Below, piece by piece: positions 53,665-64,000 of a DNA stretch of 64,000 nt (positions are counted from its first letter, which is position 1; the number at the start of each line of letters is the position of its first letter). The notes under the pieces are model-generated. The model saw only the letters and a program-made list of their open reading frames with translations. It had not been told where the DNA came from and made no database searches. This DNA is from JALZKA01 sp963753385 (GTDB lineage: Bacteria; Actinomycetota; Thermoleophilia; Solirubrobacterales; 70-9). The position numbers and the translations under genes are program-made. Location of the stretch: the NCBI GenBank assembly GCA_963753385.1, contig CAVWCC010000007.1:1-64000 (forward strand), in the 5' to 3' direction.

Positions 53665-54033
53665 TCAGAGCACCTCCGGCGCCAGGGAGACGATCTTCAT
53701 GAAGTTCTTCTCCCGCAGCTCGCGGGCCACCGGGCCGAAGATGCGCGTGCCGCGCGGGTTGTTCTGCGGGTCGATCAGCACCGCCGCGTTCTCGTCGAAG
53801 GCGATGTAGGTGCCGTCCGAGCGGCCGAGCTGCTTGCGGGTGCGGACGACCACGGCCTCGACCACCTCGCCCTTGCGGACGCCGCCGTGCGGGGTCGCCG
53901 TCTTCACGGTCGCCGTGATCACGTCGCCGACGCCGGCGTAGCGGCGGTGCGAGCCGCCCTTGACGCGGATGCAGAGGATCTCGCGGGCGCCCGAGTTGTC
54001 GGCGACCTTGAGGCGTGACTCCTGCTGGATCAT
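53665..54033 (-). CDS. rplN: 50S ribosomal protein L14
   Basis: 122 residues: MIQQESRLKVADNSGAREIL, GVGDVITATVKTATPHGGVR, VRTRKQLGRSDGTYIAFDEN, FGPVARELREKNFMKIVSLA. Canonical length. It forms a 50S-30S bridge and binds the RsfS silencing factor in other bacteria. Confidence 0.96.
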   Translation of the reverse strand: MIQQESRLKVADNSGAREILCIRVKGGSHRRYAGVGDVITATVKTATPHGGVRKGEVVEAVVVRTRKQLGRSDGTYIAFDENAAVLIDPQNNPRGTRIFGPVARELREKNFMKIVSLAPEVL

Positions 54034-54037
54034 GGTC

Positions 54038-54701
54038 TTAGCGGGCCTTCTCCACGACCTCGACCAGGCGCCAGCGCTTCGTGCGAGACATGGGACGGGA
54101 CTCGATCACGCGCACGATGTCGCCCTCGCCGGCCTCGTTGCGCTCGTCGTGGGCATGCACGGTCGCCGACTGCCGCACGATCTTCTCGTAGCGGCGGTGG
54201 CGCTTGACGATGTCGACCCGGACGGTGATCGTCTTGTCGGCCTTGTTCGAGACCACGGTGCCGGTCTGGACCTTCTTGATGCCGGCCACGCGCTCGGCGG
54301 GCGGCGTGCCCGTGCCCGCGCTCGCCGCGCTTCGTGCGCTCAGATGCGCGCCGGCGGCTTCGGGCCGCGGCGTTGGCCTTCCGCAGCGCGTCGCGCTCGC
54401 CGGCGCGCTCCTCCGGGCTGCGCTGGGGCCCCGCCTCGCCGGTGTGGATCGAGCGCTCGCGCTTGCGGAGCTGCTTCGGGCTCAGGGCCTCCTCCGGCTC
54501 CTCGTCGCCGGCGGGCGCGTCCGCGGCCGGGGCCTCTTCTGCCTCTTCGGCGACGGGCTCCTCGGCCTCGGGCTCCTCGGCGGCAGGCTCCGCGGCCTCC
54601 TCGGGAGCAGCCTCCTCCGCCGGGGCTTCCGCCTCGGGCGCCTCCTCCGGGGCCTCGGCCTCGGGGGTCTCTTCGACGTTGTTGTTCTCTTCCTCGGCCA
54701 T
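54038..54701 (-). CDS. rpsQ: 30S ribosomal protein S17 with long acidic N-terminal extension (one frameshift)
   Basis: From ATG 54,701: MAEEENNNVEETPEAEAPEE, about 70 residues almost only of Glu, Ala and Pro. A basic stretch follows (LSPKQLRKRERSIHTGEAGP, QRSPEERAGERDALRKANAA). One base out of frame near 54,315 interrupts it, and the S17 core continues AGTGTPPAERVAGIKKVQTG, TVVSNKADKTITVRVDIVKR and SRTKRWRLVEVVEKAR. About 220 residues in all against about 85 usually. 664 nt implies a single-base indel. An 83-residue short S17 from 54,289 is the minimal alternative. The ATG overlaps the rpmC stop (ATGA). Confidence 0.85.
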
Positions 54702-54919
54702 CAGCTCCGAGTCCTCAGTTCCTTGTCGACATCGATTCCGCGCTCGCGGGCCACGGTCAGAAGGCGCGCGAGGTCGCGGCGGGAGTCGCCCAGCCCGGAA
54801 GTGTTCTCCAGCTCGCCGGTGGCGTGGCGGAAGCGCAGGTTGAACGCCTCCTCACGGGCGTTGCGGAGCGCCTCGACCAGGTCCTGGTCGGACAGGGCAT
54901 GTGCTTCTGACCCATTCAT
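54701..54919 (-). CDS. rpmC: 50S ribosomal protein L29
   Basis: 72 residues from ATG 54,919: MNGSEAHALSDQDLVEALRN, AREEAFNLRFRHATGELENT, SGLGDSRRDLARLLTVARER, ending GIDVDKELRTRS. The two-helix hairpin is standard. Overlaps rplP by 4 nt and rpsQ by a few nt. It lies near the exit tunnel. Confidence 0.94.
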   Translation of the reverse strand: MNGSEAHALSDQDLVEALRNAREEAFNLRFRHATGELENTSGLGDSRRDLARLLTVARERGIDVDKELRTRS

Positions 54920-55332
54920 TCGACACCTTCGCGCTTCACGAACTTCGTCTTGATCGGCAGCTTGTGCCCGGCGAGGCGCATCGCCTCCTTGGCGAGGTCC
55001 TCGGGGACGCCGGCCAGCTCGAACATCACGCGTCCGGGCTTGACCACGGCCACCCAGCCCTCCGGGTTGCCCTTGCCGGAGCCCATCCGGGTCTCGGCCG
55101 GCTTCTTCGTGAAGGGCTTGTCGGGGAAGACGTTGATCCAGACCTTCCCGCCGCGCTTGATCTTGCGGGTCATCGCGACTCGGGCGGCCTCGATCTGGCG
55201 GTTGGTGATCCAGCCGCGCTCGATCGCCTTCAGGCCGTACTCGCCGAAGTTCACGTCGGACCCGCCCTTGGCGTTGCCGCGGCGCTTGCCGCGCATCACC
55301 TTGCGGTGCTTGACCCTCTTTGGCGAGAGCAT
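54916..55332 (-). CDS. rplP: 50S ribosomal protein L16
   Basis: 138 residues from ATG 55,332: MLSPKRVKHRKVMRGKRRGN, NFGEYGLKAIERGWITNRQI, RVAMTRKIKRGGKVWINVFP, RMGSGKGNPEGWVAVVKPGR, LAGHKLPIKTKFVKREGVE. L16 helps position A-site tRNA. As read, the frame is open upstream into rpsC without a stop (see rpsC). Confidence 0.95.
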   Translation of the reverse strand: MLSPKRVKHRKVMRGKRRGNAKGGSDVNFGEYGLKAIERGWITNRQIEAARVAMTRKIKRGGKVWINVFPDKPFTKKPAETRMGSGKGNPEGWVAVVKPGRVMFELAGVPEDLAKEAMRLAGHKLPIKTKFVKREGVE

Positions 55333-56232
55333 CAGGCGTCGCCTCCCGCGGGCTTCTCGGCCTCCGCCGGAGCGCTCTCGGCCGTCGGGCGCGGCCTCGG
55401 GGGCCGGGGCCGGAGCCTCGGGCGCGGCGGGTGCCGGGGCATCCGCGGCCGGTGTGGCAGGGGCCTCGGCCGGGGTGGCCGGGGTCGAAGGGGCTGGGGC
55501 CTGGGCGGGCGCCTGCGCGGGGGTCCCCGAGCGCTGCTCGCGCTTGCGGCGGCGGTTGCGCGGCCGGAGCTCCTCCTCGGCCTCCTCGGCACCGGCGCGG
55601 TAGCCCTCGGGCATGACCTCGCCCTTGTTGATCCAGCACTTGACGCCGATCCGGCCGGTGGTGGTCCGGGCCTCGACGAAGCCGTAGTCGATGTCCGCGC
55701 GCAGCGTGTGCAGCGGCACGCGCCCGTCCGAGTAGCCCTCGGTCCGCGCCATCTCGGCGCCGCCCAGGCGGCCCGAGACCTGGACCTTCACGCCCTTCGC
55801 GCCGGAGCGCATGGCGGAGGTCAGCGCGCGCTTCATCGCGCGGCGGAACGCGACCCGGTTCTGGAGCTGCTCGGCGATCGACTGGGCGACGAGCTTGGCA
55901 TCGAGCTCCGGGCGCTTGATCTCGCGGATGTTCACCTTGACCGGCTTGGCGGTCAGCTTGTGGAGGTCCTTGCGGAGCGCGTCGACCTCGGAGCCCGACT
56001 TGCCGATCACGATGCCCGGGCGCGCGGTGTGGATGTCCACTGTGATCTCGCCGCGCTGCTTCACGATCGTGATGTCGGACAGGCCGGCGTGCGCAAGCCG
56101 GTTCTCGATGTGGTCGCGAATCGCAAGGTCCTCGAGCAGGTAGTCGGCGAACTCGCGCTGGTTGAACCAGTTCGACTTCCAGTCGTGGATGTAGCCGACG
56201 CGGAAGCCCTCGGGATGAACCTTCTGACCCAT
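55332..56232 (-). CDS. rpsC: 30S ribosomal protein S3 with Ala/Pro-rich tail; reads into rplP in this sequence
   Basis: Core of about 215 residues: MGQKVHPEGFRVGYIHDWKS, KH domain RPGIVIGKSGSEVDALRKDL, REIKRPELDAKLVAQSIAEQ, AMKRALTSAMRSGAKGVKVQ and GRIGVKCWINKGEVMPEGYR. The tail is charged (EEELRPRNRRRKREQRSG) and then about 60 residues of Ala/Pro/Glu. As read, the frame never stops and runs into rplP. One base shifted near 55,390 gives ESAPAEAEKPAGGDA and a TGA overlapping the rplP ATG, the expected arrangement, so a 1-nt indel is likely. Confidence 0.9.
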
Positions 56233-56234
56233 AT

Positions 56235-56606
56235 CTAGCTCTCCTCGCTCGGCTTCAGTGCCACGCTCACGTGGCTCGTCTTGCGCTCGATCCGGGTCGC
56301 GCGGCCGCGCGCGCGGGCGCGCCAGCGCTTCAGGATCGGGCCCGCGTCGACGCGGATCTCGGCGATCTCCATCTCGTCGGCCATCAGGTCGTGGTTGTTC
56401 TCGGCGTTGGCGGCAGCCGAGTCGATCAGCTTGCGGATGTCGACCGCAGCGCCCCGCGGCGAGAACGCCAGGAGCTCCTGCGCCTCGAGCACGGGCATGC
56501 CGCGCACCTGGTCGGCGACCAGCCGCGCCTTGCGCGGGGCGACGCGCAGGTACCGCGCGCTCGCGCGCACGGTCGGCGTCTCCGGATTGTCGTTGGCGCT
56601 CGCCAT
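56235..56606 (-). CDS. rplV: 50S ribosomal protein L22
   Basis: 123 residues from ATG 56,606: VRASARYLRVAPRKARLVAD, QVRGMPVLEAQELLAFSPRG, AAANAENNHDLMADEMEIAE, GPILKRWRARARGRATRIER and KTSHVSVALKPSEES. The beta-hairpin reaches the exit tunnel (macrolide site). 2 nt upstream of rpsC. Confidence 0.95.
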   Translation of the reverse strand: MASANDNPETPTVRASARYLRVAPRKARLVADQVRGMPVLEAQELLAFSPRGAAVDIRKLIDSAAANAENNHDLMADEMEIAEIRVDAGPILKRWRARARGRATRIERKTSHVSVALKPSEES

Positions 56607-56616
56607 CAAAGTCTTC

Positions 56617-56889
56617 CTAGCGTTCCTTCTTCTCGCCCGAGTGGCCGCGGTACGTCCGGGTGGGAGCGAACTCGCCGAGCTTGTGCCCGACCATCGACTC
56701 GGACACGAAGACGGGCACGTGCTTGCGGCCGTCGTGGACGGCGATCGTGTGCCCCACCATCTCGGGGAACACGGTCGATGTCCGCGACCAGGTCTTCAGC
56801 ATCTGCTTCTGGTTCGCCTCGTTCATCGCGTTGATCCGCGCCAGCAAGCGCTCCTCGACGAACGGGCCCTTCTTCGTAGATCTACCCAT
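56617..56889 (-). CDS. rpsS: 30S ribosomal protein S19
   Basis: 90 residues: MGRSTKKGPFVEERLLARIN, KTWSRTSTVFPEMVGHTIAV, HDGRKHVPVFVSESMVGHKL and GEFAPTRTYRGHSGEKKER. Standard length. It forms the head of the 30S with S13. Confidence 0.96.
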   Translation of the reverse strand: MGRSTKKGPFVEERLLARINAMNEANQKQMLKTWSRTSTVFPEMVGHTIAVHDGRKHVPVFVSESMVGHKLGEFAPTRTYRGHSGEKKER

Positions 56890-56912
56890 CAGACAACCTC
56901 CCCTACCGGGGG

Positions 56913-56946
56913 GGCAAACATGCTTTCGCGCCTTACGTCGCTCACC
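56913..56946 (-). repeat. 34-nt operon-spacer repeat, copy 2 (rplB-rpsS)
   Basis: Plus reading begins GGCAAACATGCTTTCGCG. 33 of 34 positions are shared with 50,034-50,067. It occupies most of the 60-nt rplB-rpsS spacer. Confidence 0.75.
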
Positions 56947-56949
56947 GGC

Positions 56950-57792
56950 TCACCTCTTCTTCTTTCCTCGCCGCCGGCCGCGCACGATCAGCGCGTTGGA
57001 TGCCTTGCCCTTCTTGCGGGTCCGGTAGCCGAGCGTCGGCTTGCCCCAGGGGGTCCGCGGGTGGCCGCCGGGCGTCTTGTGCGCCTCGCCGCCGCCGTGC
57101 GGATGGTCGACCGGATTCATCGCGACCCCACGGGTCTGCGGGCGCTTGCCCTTGTGGCGGTTGCGCCCGGCCTTGCCGATCGTCACGTTCTGGTGCTCGG
57201 AGTTCGAGAGCGTGCCCACGGTCGCGCGGCAGTCGGCCCGCACCATCCGCATCTCCGACGAGGGCAGCCGCAGGGTGACCATCGGGCCCTCCTTCGCGAC
57301 CACCTGGATCGCCGTGCCGGCGGCGCGGCCGAGCCGGCCGCCCTGGCCGGGGATCATCTCCACGTTGTGGACGATGGTTCCCGTCGGGATCGCCCGCAGC
57401 GGCAGGGCGTTGCCGGGCTGGATGTCGGCGCGATCGCCGGACTCCACCGTCGCCCCGACGCGCAGGCCCTGCGGAGCGAGGATGTAGCTCTTGCGCCCGT
57501 CGGCGTAGTGGAGGAGCGCGATGTAGGTGGTGCGGTTCGGGTCGTACTCGATCGTCGCCACCTTCGCCGGCACGCCGTCCGCGGTGCGCTTGAAGTCGAT
57601 CTGGCGGTAGAGGCGCTTGGCGCCGCCGCCGCGGTGACGCGCGGTGACGCGCCCGTGGGAGTTGCGCCCGCCGGTTGAGCCCTTGCCCTTGGTCAGGGGC
57701 TTGTGCGGGCGTGACTTCGTCACGTCCTCGCGCTGCTGGTACGTCGCGAAGCGACGGCCAGGACTAGTGGGTTTTGTTTTGCGCATTGCCAT
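56950..57792 (-). CDS. rplB: 50S ribosomal protein L2
   Basis: 280 residues. KPTSPGRRFATYQQREDVTK, RNSHGRVTARHRGGGAKRLY, PGNALPLRAIPTGTIVHNVE, GGRLGRAAGTAIQVVAKEGP, TRGVAMNPVDHPHGGGEAHK. The last motif carries the conserved His near the peptidyl-transferase centre. A second Met (MAM) makes 57,786 an alternative start. Confidence 0.96.
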   Translation of the reverse strand: MAMRKTKPTSPGRRFATYQQREDVTKSRPHKPLTKGKGSTGGRNSHGRVTARHRGGGAKRLYRQIDFKRTADGVPAKVATIEYDPNRTTYIALLHYADGRKSYILAPQGLRVGATVESGDRADIQPGNALPLRAIPTGTIVHNVEMIPGQGGRLGRAAGTAIQVVAKEGPMVTLRLPSSEMRMVRADCRATVGTLSNSEHQNVTIGKAGRNRHKGKRPQTRGVAMNPVDHPHGGGEAHKTPGGHPRTPWGKPTLGYRTRKKGKASNALIVRGRRRGKKKR

Positions 57793-57824
57793 CGGAAGTT
57801 CCTCTACCAGCTACCAGCCACCAG

Positions 57825-58124
57825 CTATTCAGCCACCGCCGCGCCCTCGAACAGCTCGATCCGGTCGCCGGGCGCCAGCTCGACGATCGCCTTCTTCCAG
57901 GACCGCGTCTTGCCGCTGTGCAGGCCGCGGCGCTTCGGCTTCGCGCGGACCTTGGAGGTCCGGACCTCGACCACGCCGACGTCGAAGATCTCCTGGACCG
58001 CGGCCTTGATCTGCGTCTTGTGCGCGCGGTCGTCGACCCGGAACGTGTACTTCCCGTCCGCCATCAGGGCGTAGCTCTTCTCGCTCACGACCGGCTCCAG
58101 GATGATGCTGCGGGCATCCATCAC
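57825..58124 (-). CDS. rplW: 50S ribosomal protein L23
   Basis: 99 residues: MMDARSIILEPVVSEKSYAL, MADGKYTFRVDDRAHKTQIK, AAVQEIFDVGVVEVRTSKVR, KRRGLHSGKTRSWKKAIVEL. It docks trigger factor and SRP at the tunnel exit. Start overlaps the rplD stop by 4 nt. Confidence 0.95.
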   Translation of the reverse strand: MMDARSIILEPVVSEKSYALMADGKYTFRVDDRAHKTQIKAAVQEIFDVGVVEVRTSKVRAKPKRRGLHSGKTRSWKKAIVELAPGDRIELFEGAAVAE

Positions 58125-58780
58125 TCACCCGCCTCCTCGGCGCCGCCGCGCTTCACGTCGGCGGCGCGCGCCTCGAGCACGGGCAGTGCGGCCTGCGAGA
58201 CGATCAGCGAGCGGTGGCCGATCACGTCGACGACCCCGGCCACGGAAGCGGGCAGGACGGTGACCTTGGGGATGTTGCGAAAGCTCTTGGCGGCGGCGCC
58301 CTCCTCGGCGTCGAGCACCACCAGGACCGGCCGCTGGCCGCCCCACTTCTCGAGCGCCTCGGCCGCCTGCTTGGTCGAGGGCTCGGCGTAGGCCGAGCCG
58401 TCGAGGACCGCGACCGACCCGCGGTCCGCATGGACCGAGAGCGCCGCGCGCAGCGCGCGCCGGCGCGCCTTGCGGTTGACCTTGATCGTGTAGCCCCGGG
58501 GCTTCGGGCCGAACGCGGGCCCGCCACCGCGGCGGTGCGGCACGCTGAGCGCGCCAACGCGGGCCCGACCGGTGCCCTTCTGGCGCCAGGCCTTGGCGGT
58601 GGTCATCGAGACCTCGCCCCGGCCGAGGGTCGAGGCGGTGCCGCGCCGGCGCGCGTTCGCCTCGGCGCGGGCCGCGTCGTGGACGAGCGACTCGTGGAAG
58701 CTCTCGGAGAACAGGGCGGCGGGCAGGTCGGACTTGGCCTGCTTGCCGATCGTCGGGGCCTTGACCGCAGCGTCAGCCAT
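58121..58780 (-). CDS. rplD: 50S ribosomal protein L4
   Basis: 219 residues. LPAALFSESFHESLVHDAAR, the tunnel loop RRGTASTLGRGEVSMTTAKA and WRQKGTGRARVGALSVPHRR, then GPKPRGYTIKVNRKARRRAL and LVVLDAEEGAAAKSFRNIPK. In enterobacteria L4 represses the S10 operon. Overlaps rplC by 8 nt. Confidence 0.95.
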   Translation of the reverse strand: MADAAVKAPTIGKQAKSDLPAALFSESFHESLVHDAARAEANARRRGTASTLGRGEVSMTTAKAWRQKGTGRARVGALSVPHRRGGGPAFGPKPRGYTIKVNRKARRRALRAALSVHADRGSVAVLDGSAYAEPSTKQAAEALEKWGGQRPVLVVLDAEEGAAAKSFRNIPKVTVLPASVAGVVDVIGHRSLIVSQAALPVLEARAADVKRGGAEEAGE

Positions 58781-59402
58781 CGGTCCGTACCTCGATCGTG
58801 CCGTTCTTGGGGCCGGGGACGGCGCCGCGGAGCATCAGGAGGTGGCGCTCGGCGTCGACCTCGACGACCTCGAGCTGCCGCTGCGTGACTCGCTTACCGC
58901 CCATCCGGCCGGGCATGCGGACGCCCTTGAAGACCCGCGCGGGATCGGCGCTGGCGCCGATCGAGCCCGGCGCGCGGACATTGTGCGAGCCGTGCGAGAC
59001 GGGCCCGCGGCTGAAACCGTGGCGCTTGATCGTGCCCTGGAAGCCCTTGCCGACGGCGACCCCGGTCACCTTGACCCGCTGCCCGGGCTCGAACTGCTCG
59101 ACGGTCACCGAGTCGCCCACCTTCGGGCCCTCTTCGGCGCCGAGGTCCTCGTCGCGGAACTCGACCAGGGTGCGCATCGGGGCGGCGTCGGCCTTCTTCA
59201 GGTGGCCGAGCTCGGCCTTCGTGAGCTTGTGCTCGGCCACCTCGTCGAACGCGAGCTGGACGGCCGAATAGCCGTCGCGGTCGGCCTCGCGCACCGCGGT
59301 GACCGGGCAGGGGCCGGCCTGGATGACGGTCACCGGAACGCGGCTGCCGTCGTCCGTGAAGAGCTGGGTCATGCCCACCTTTTTGCCGATGATCGCCGCC
59401 AT
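58773..59402 (-). CDS. rplC: 50S ribosomal protein L3
   Basis: 209 residues: MAAIIGKKVGMTQLFTDDGS, VPVTVIQAGPCPVTAVREAD, FQGTIKRHGFSRGPVSHGSH, NVRAPGSIGASADPARVFKG, MPGRMGGKRVTQRQLEVVEV. The W-finger-like loop enters the peptidyl transferase region. The start codon overlaps the rpsJ stop. Confidence 0.96.
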   Translation of the reverse strand: MAAIIGKKVGMTQLFTDDGSRVPVTVIQAGPCPVTAVREADRDGYSAVQLAFDEVAEHKLTKAELGHLKKADAAPMRTLVEFRDEDLGAEEGPKVGDSVTVEQFEPGQRVKVTGVAVGKGFQGTIKRHGFSRGPVSHGSHNVRAPGSIGASADPARVFKGVRMPGRMGGKRVTQRQLEVVEVDAERHLLMLRGAVPGPKNGTIEVRTDG

Positions 59403-59725
59403 CAGCCGAGCTTGATCTCGATGTCGACGCCGGCGGGCAGCGCGTCGAGGCGCTGCAGCGAGTCGATCGTCTTCGGGGTCGGCTGGTGGATGTCGATCAG
59501 CCGCTTGTGGGTGCGAATCTCGAAGTGCTCGCGCGAGTCCTTGTCCTTGAAGGGCGAGCGGATCACGCAGTAGACGTTCTTGTCCGTCGGCAGCGGGACC
59601 GGGCCGGCGACGGTCGCGCCGGTCCGGGTGGCCGTGTCCACGATCTCGCGCGACGCGCGGTCGATCGCGTCGTGGTCGTAGGCCTTGAGCCTGATTCGGA
59701 TCTTGTTGGTGGCGAGGGTCGCCAT
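59402..59725 (-). CDS. rpsJ: 30S ribosomal protein S10
   Basis: 107 residues from ATG 59,725, selected because S10 proteins begin just before KIRIRLKAYDHDAIDRASRE. ATRTGATVAGPVPLPTDKNV, KDSREHFEIRTHKRLIDIHQ and DALPAGVDIEIKLG follow. S10 also acts as NusE in antitermination. First gene of the S10 cluster; a hairpin separates it from tuf. Confidence 0.95.
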   Translation of the reverse strand: MATLATNKIRIRLKAYDHDAIDRASREIVDTATRTGATVAGPVPLPTDKNVYCVIRSPFKDKDSREHFEIRTHKRLIDIHQPTPKTIDSLQRLDALPAGVDIEIKLG

Positions 59726-59828
59726 TGCTGCTTTCGGTTTCTCGTCTTTCCGCGTAATCGGGGCGCCGCTCACGGGGAGCGCCGCCCCTAGTCGAATGCT
59801 TTATGTCCTTACAGCGCGACCGGTGGCC

Positions 59829-59857
59829 GCGAAAGAGAGACCGGCCTCGTGCCGGTC
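59829..59857 (-). terminator. Hairpin terminator after tuf
   Basis: GACCGGC-CTCGT-GCCGGTC (59,839-59,857), followed on the minus strand by TCTCTTTC. It starts about 11 nt after the tuf stop and precedes rpsJ. Confidence 0.65.
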
Positions 59858-59867
59858 CCTGTACGGG

Positions 59868-61055
<1,188 letters not shown>

Positions 61056-61121
61056 CTGCTCTCTTTCTCCAGTCTGATTTCTCTAAGTAGCGAACCGTAG
61101 GAATATAGCTATGCGCCTTGG

Positions 61122-63230
<2,109 letters not shown>

Positions 63231-63295
63231 GGTTGGGTTTAGAGTGTTGGTCCGAGGAGAGAGGTCAGGTTTGCCGCGGGGCCGGTCGAGAGCAC

Positions 63296-63315
63296 AAAAA
63301 AGGCCCTTTCGGGCC
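63296..63315 (-). terminator. Intrinsic terminator/attenuator in the fusA leader
   Basis: On the minus strand GGCCC-GAAA-GGGCC (63,302-63,315) is followed by TTTTTT (63,301-63,296), a textbook intrinsic terminator. It lies between a putative promoter and the fusA start 66 nt downstream. Confidence 0.75.
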
Positions 63316-63334
63316 GGGCCGCGAGCGACGGCTG

Positions 63335-63362
63335 ACTATAGCAGAGGCATGAAGCCCGCCAA
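63335..63362 (-). promoter_or_regulatory. Putative sigma-70-type promoter of fusA-tuf
   Basis: On the minus strand TTGGCG (63,362-63,357) and TATAGT (63,340-63,335) are separated by 16 nt. Transcription would begin near 63,328, about 13 nt before the terminator hairpin. Confidence 0.5.
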
Positions 63363-63461
63363 GAGCCCCAGATGCGGCTGAGAAAGCCGGGTTCGCGGCT
63401 TCCCGAACCGGCCGAATCAGGCCTTCGCGAAGGTCGTGATAGCACCCTCAGGGGGATCGTT

Positions 63462-64000
63462 TTGGAGGTCGTCGCGATCGCCCGCGAGATGCTCCGGATC
63501 CCGGCCGGCCTCTACATGCGGGCCGCCGAGTGGGCCGGCGCCATGGTGCTCGCCGGATGGCGGTTCCTGTGGCCGCTCCTCCAGGCGCTCTGGCGCCAGA
63601 TAGCTCGCCTCTTCCGGGTCGCCGAGCGCGAGGTGACGCCGCTTCGCGCCGCGCTCGCCGTCGCCGCCGCCGCGGCGATCGCGCTCGCGGGATCCCAGTT
63701 TGCGGACTACCGGGCGATCTCGATCGGCACCGGCGACTACGTCGGCGTCGACACGGTCGCGCCCCCGCCTGAGGTCGCCGATGCGAGGGACACCGCCGGT
63801 TCGGCCCACGCGTGGCTCGGGATCCCGCTCGCCGTCGCGGCGCTCGTCGTGGTCTTCCTGTGCGCGCGCGGCAACCGGCGCGCCGCCTGGTGGCTGGCGC
63901 CGATCGGCCTCGCGACGATCGCGATCAGCCTGATCGTCGATGCGCCGAAGGGCCTCGACGAGGGGTCCGCCGCCGTTGCGTACGAGGGCGCCGAGGCCGG
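63462..64000 (+). CDS. Membrane protein of unknown function (partial, runs off the edge)
   Basis: 179 codons from TTG 63,462 (AGGGGGATCG upstream; ATG 63,489 is also possible) with no stop before the window end. MEVVAIAREMLRIPAGLYMR (TTG read as Met) is followed by an amphipathic Trp/Arg-rich stretch (FLWPLLQALWRQIARLFRVA). Membrane helices are LRAALAVAAAAAIALAGSQF, LGIPLAVAALVVVFLCARGN and AAWWLAPIGLATIAISLIVD. A soluble loop (SIGTGDYVGVDTVAPPPEVA) lies between the first two. Family not recognised. Confidence 0.6.
   Translation, partial: MEVVAIAREMLRIPAGLYMRAAEWAGAMVLAGWRFLWPLLQALWRQIARLFRVAEREVTPLRAALAVAAAAAIALAGSQFADYRAISIGTGDYVGVDTVAPPPEVADARDTAGSAHAWLGIPLAVAALVVVFLCARGNRRAAWWLAPIGLATIAISLIVDAPKGLDEGSAAVAYEGAEA

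Overview
The window is a high-GC actinobacterial chromosome segment. The best guess is the class Thermoleophilia (Solirubrobacterales/Gaiellales-like soil bacteria). This rests on many paralogous SnoaL/NTF2-like proteins starting MSQENVE and ending EALEAAGL-x-E, a SigB/SigF-type sigma factor with RsbW- and STAS-like partners, DUF892 and ferritin-like stress proteins, and an actinobacterial ribosomal superoperon. The taxonomic call is inference from gene content.

Region 1 (1-3.5 kb) holds the end of an acyl-CoA ligase gene, a 19-residue hydrophobic peptide, and three genes broken by several frameshifts each (a Rho-N-type basic protein, a patatin phospholipase, a PBP4-type D,D-carboxypeptidase). 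Essential genes further on (rplF, truA, rpsQ, rpsC) also show one or a few frame breaks, so many of these are probably base-calling or assembly indels.

Region 2 (3.6-34.7 kb) is accessory and stress-related. It encodes an alpha/beta hydrolase, a double GNAT acetyltransferase, a ZIP transporter, a stress sigma factor, a TetR regulator with two perfect operator-like palindromes, RsbW-like ATPases, a STAS protein, a PhoD-like phosphatase, DUF892, DUF1003, DUF1579 and VOC proteins, small membrane peptides, a compact tyrosine recombinase, and several small families present in two or three copies. It has an inverted duplication of about 0.8 kb flanking about 5.2 kb, and a 3' half of a tRNA-Val(CAC) sitting in a disrupted gene. 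Fifteen SnoaL-like genes (one frameshifted) plus several decayed ends occur here. Nine of them form an uninterrupted tandem array (30,939-34,643) with exactly 3 nt between neighbours, all in one reading frame.

A dispersed intergenic repeat runs through Region 2. It has two hairpin modules with the same 7-bp stem and different hexaloops: A is CCGCTTT(GGACGA)AAAGCGG and B is CCGCTTT(GCATGG)AAAGCGG. They often occur as an A-B pair, about 25 sites in all, tend to sit directly after stop codons (A) or just upstream of starts (B) of SnoaL genes, and were not seen after 34.7 kb. This is the most novel signal in the window.

Region 3 (34.8-43.3 kb) is housekeeping: DUF5996, a secreted CocE/NonD hydrolase, a chromate transporter, ligA, surE, truA and a small membrane protein. 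Region 4 (43.3-63.2 kb, all minus strand) is the ribosomal superoperon, transcribed fusA-tuf-S10-L3-L4-L23-L2-S19-L22-S3-L16-L29-S17-L14-L24-L5-S14-S8-L6-L18-S5-L30-L15-secY-adk-map-L36-S13-S11-S4-rpoA-L17. Several ribosomal proteins (S17, L5, S3, S5) carry long acidic or Ala/Pro-rich disordered extensions. rpsL and rpsG are not upstream of fusA, and infA is not between map and rpmJ. A partial plus-strand membrane protein gene runs off the right edge.
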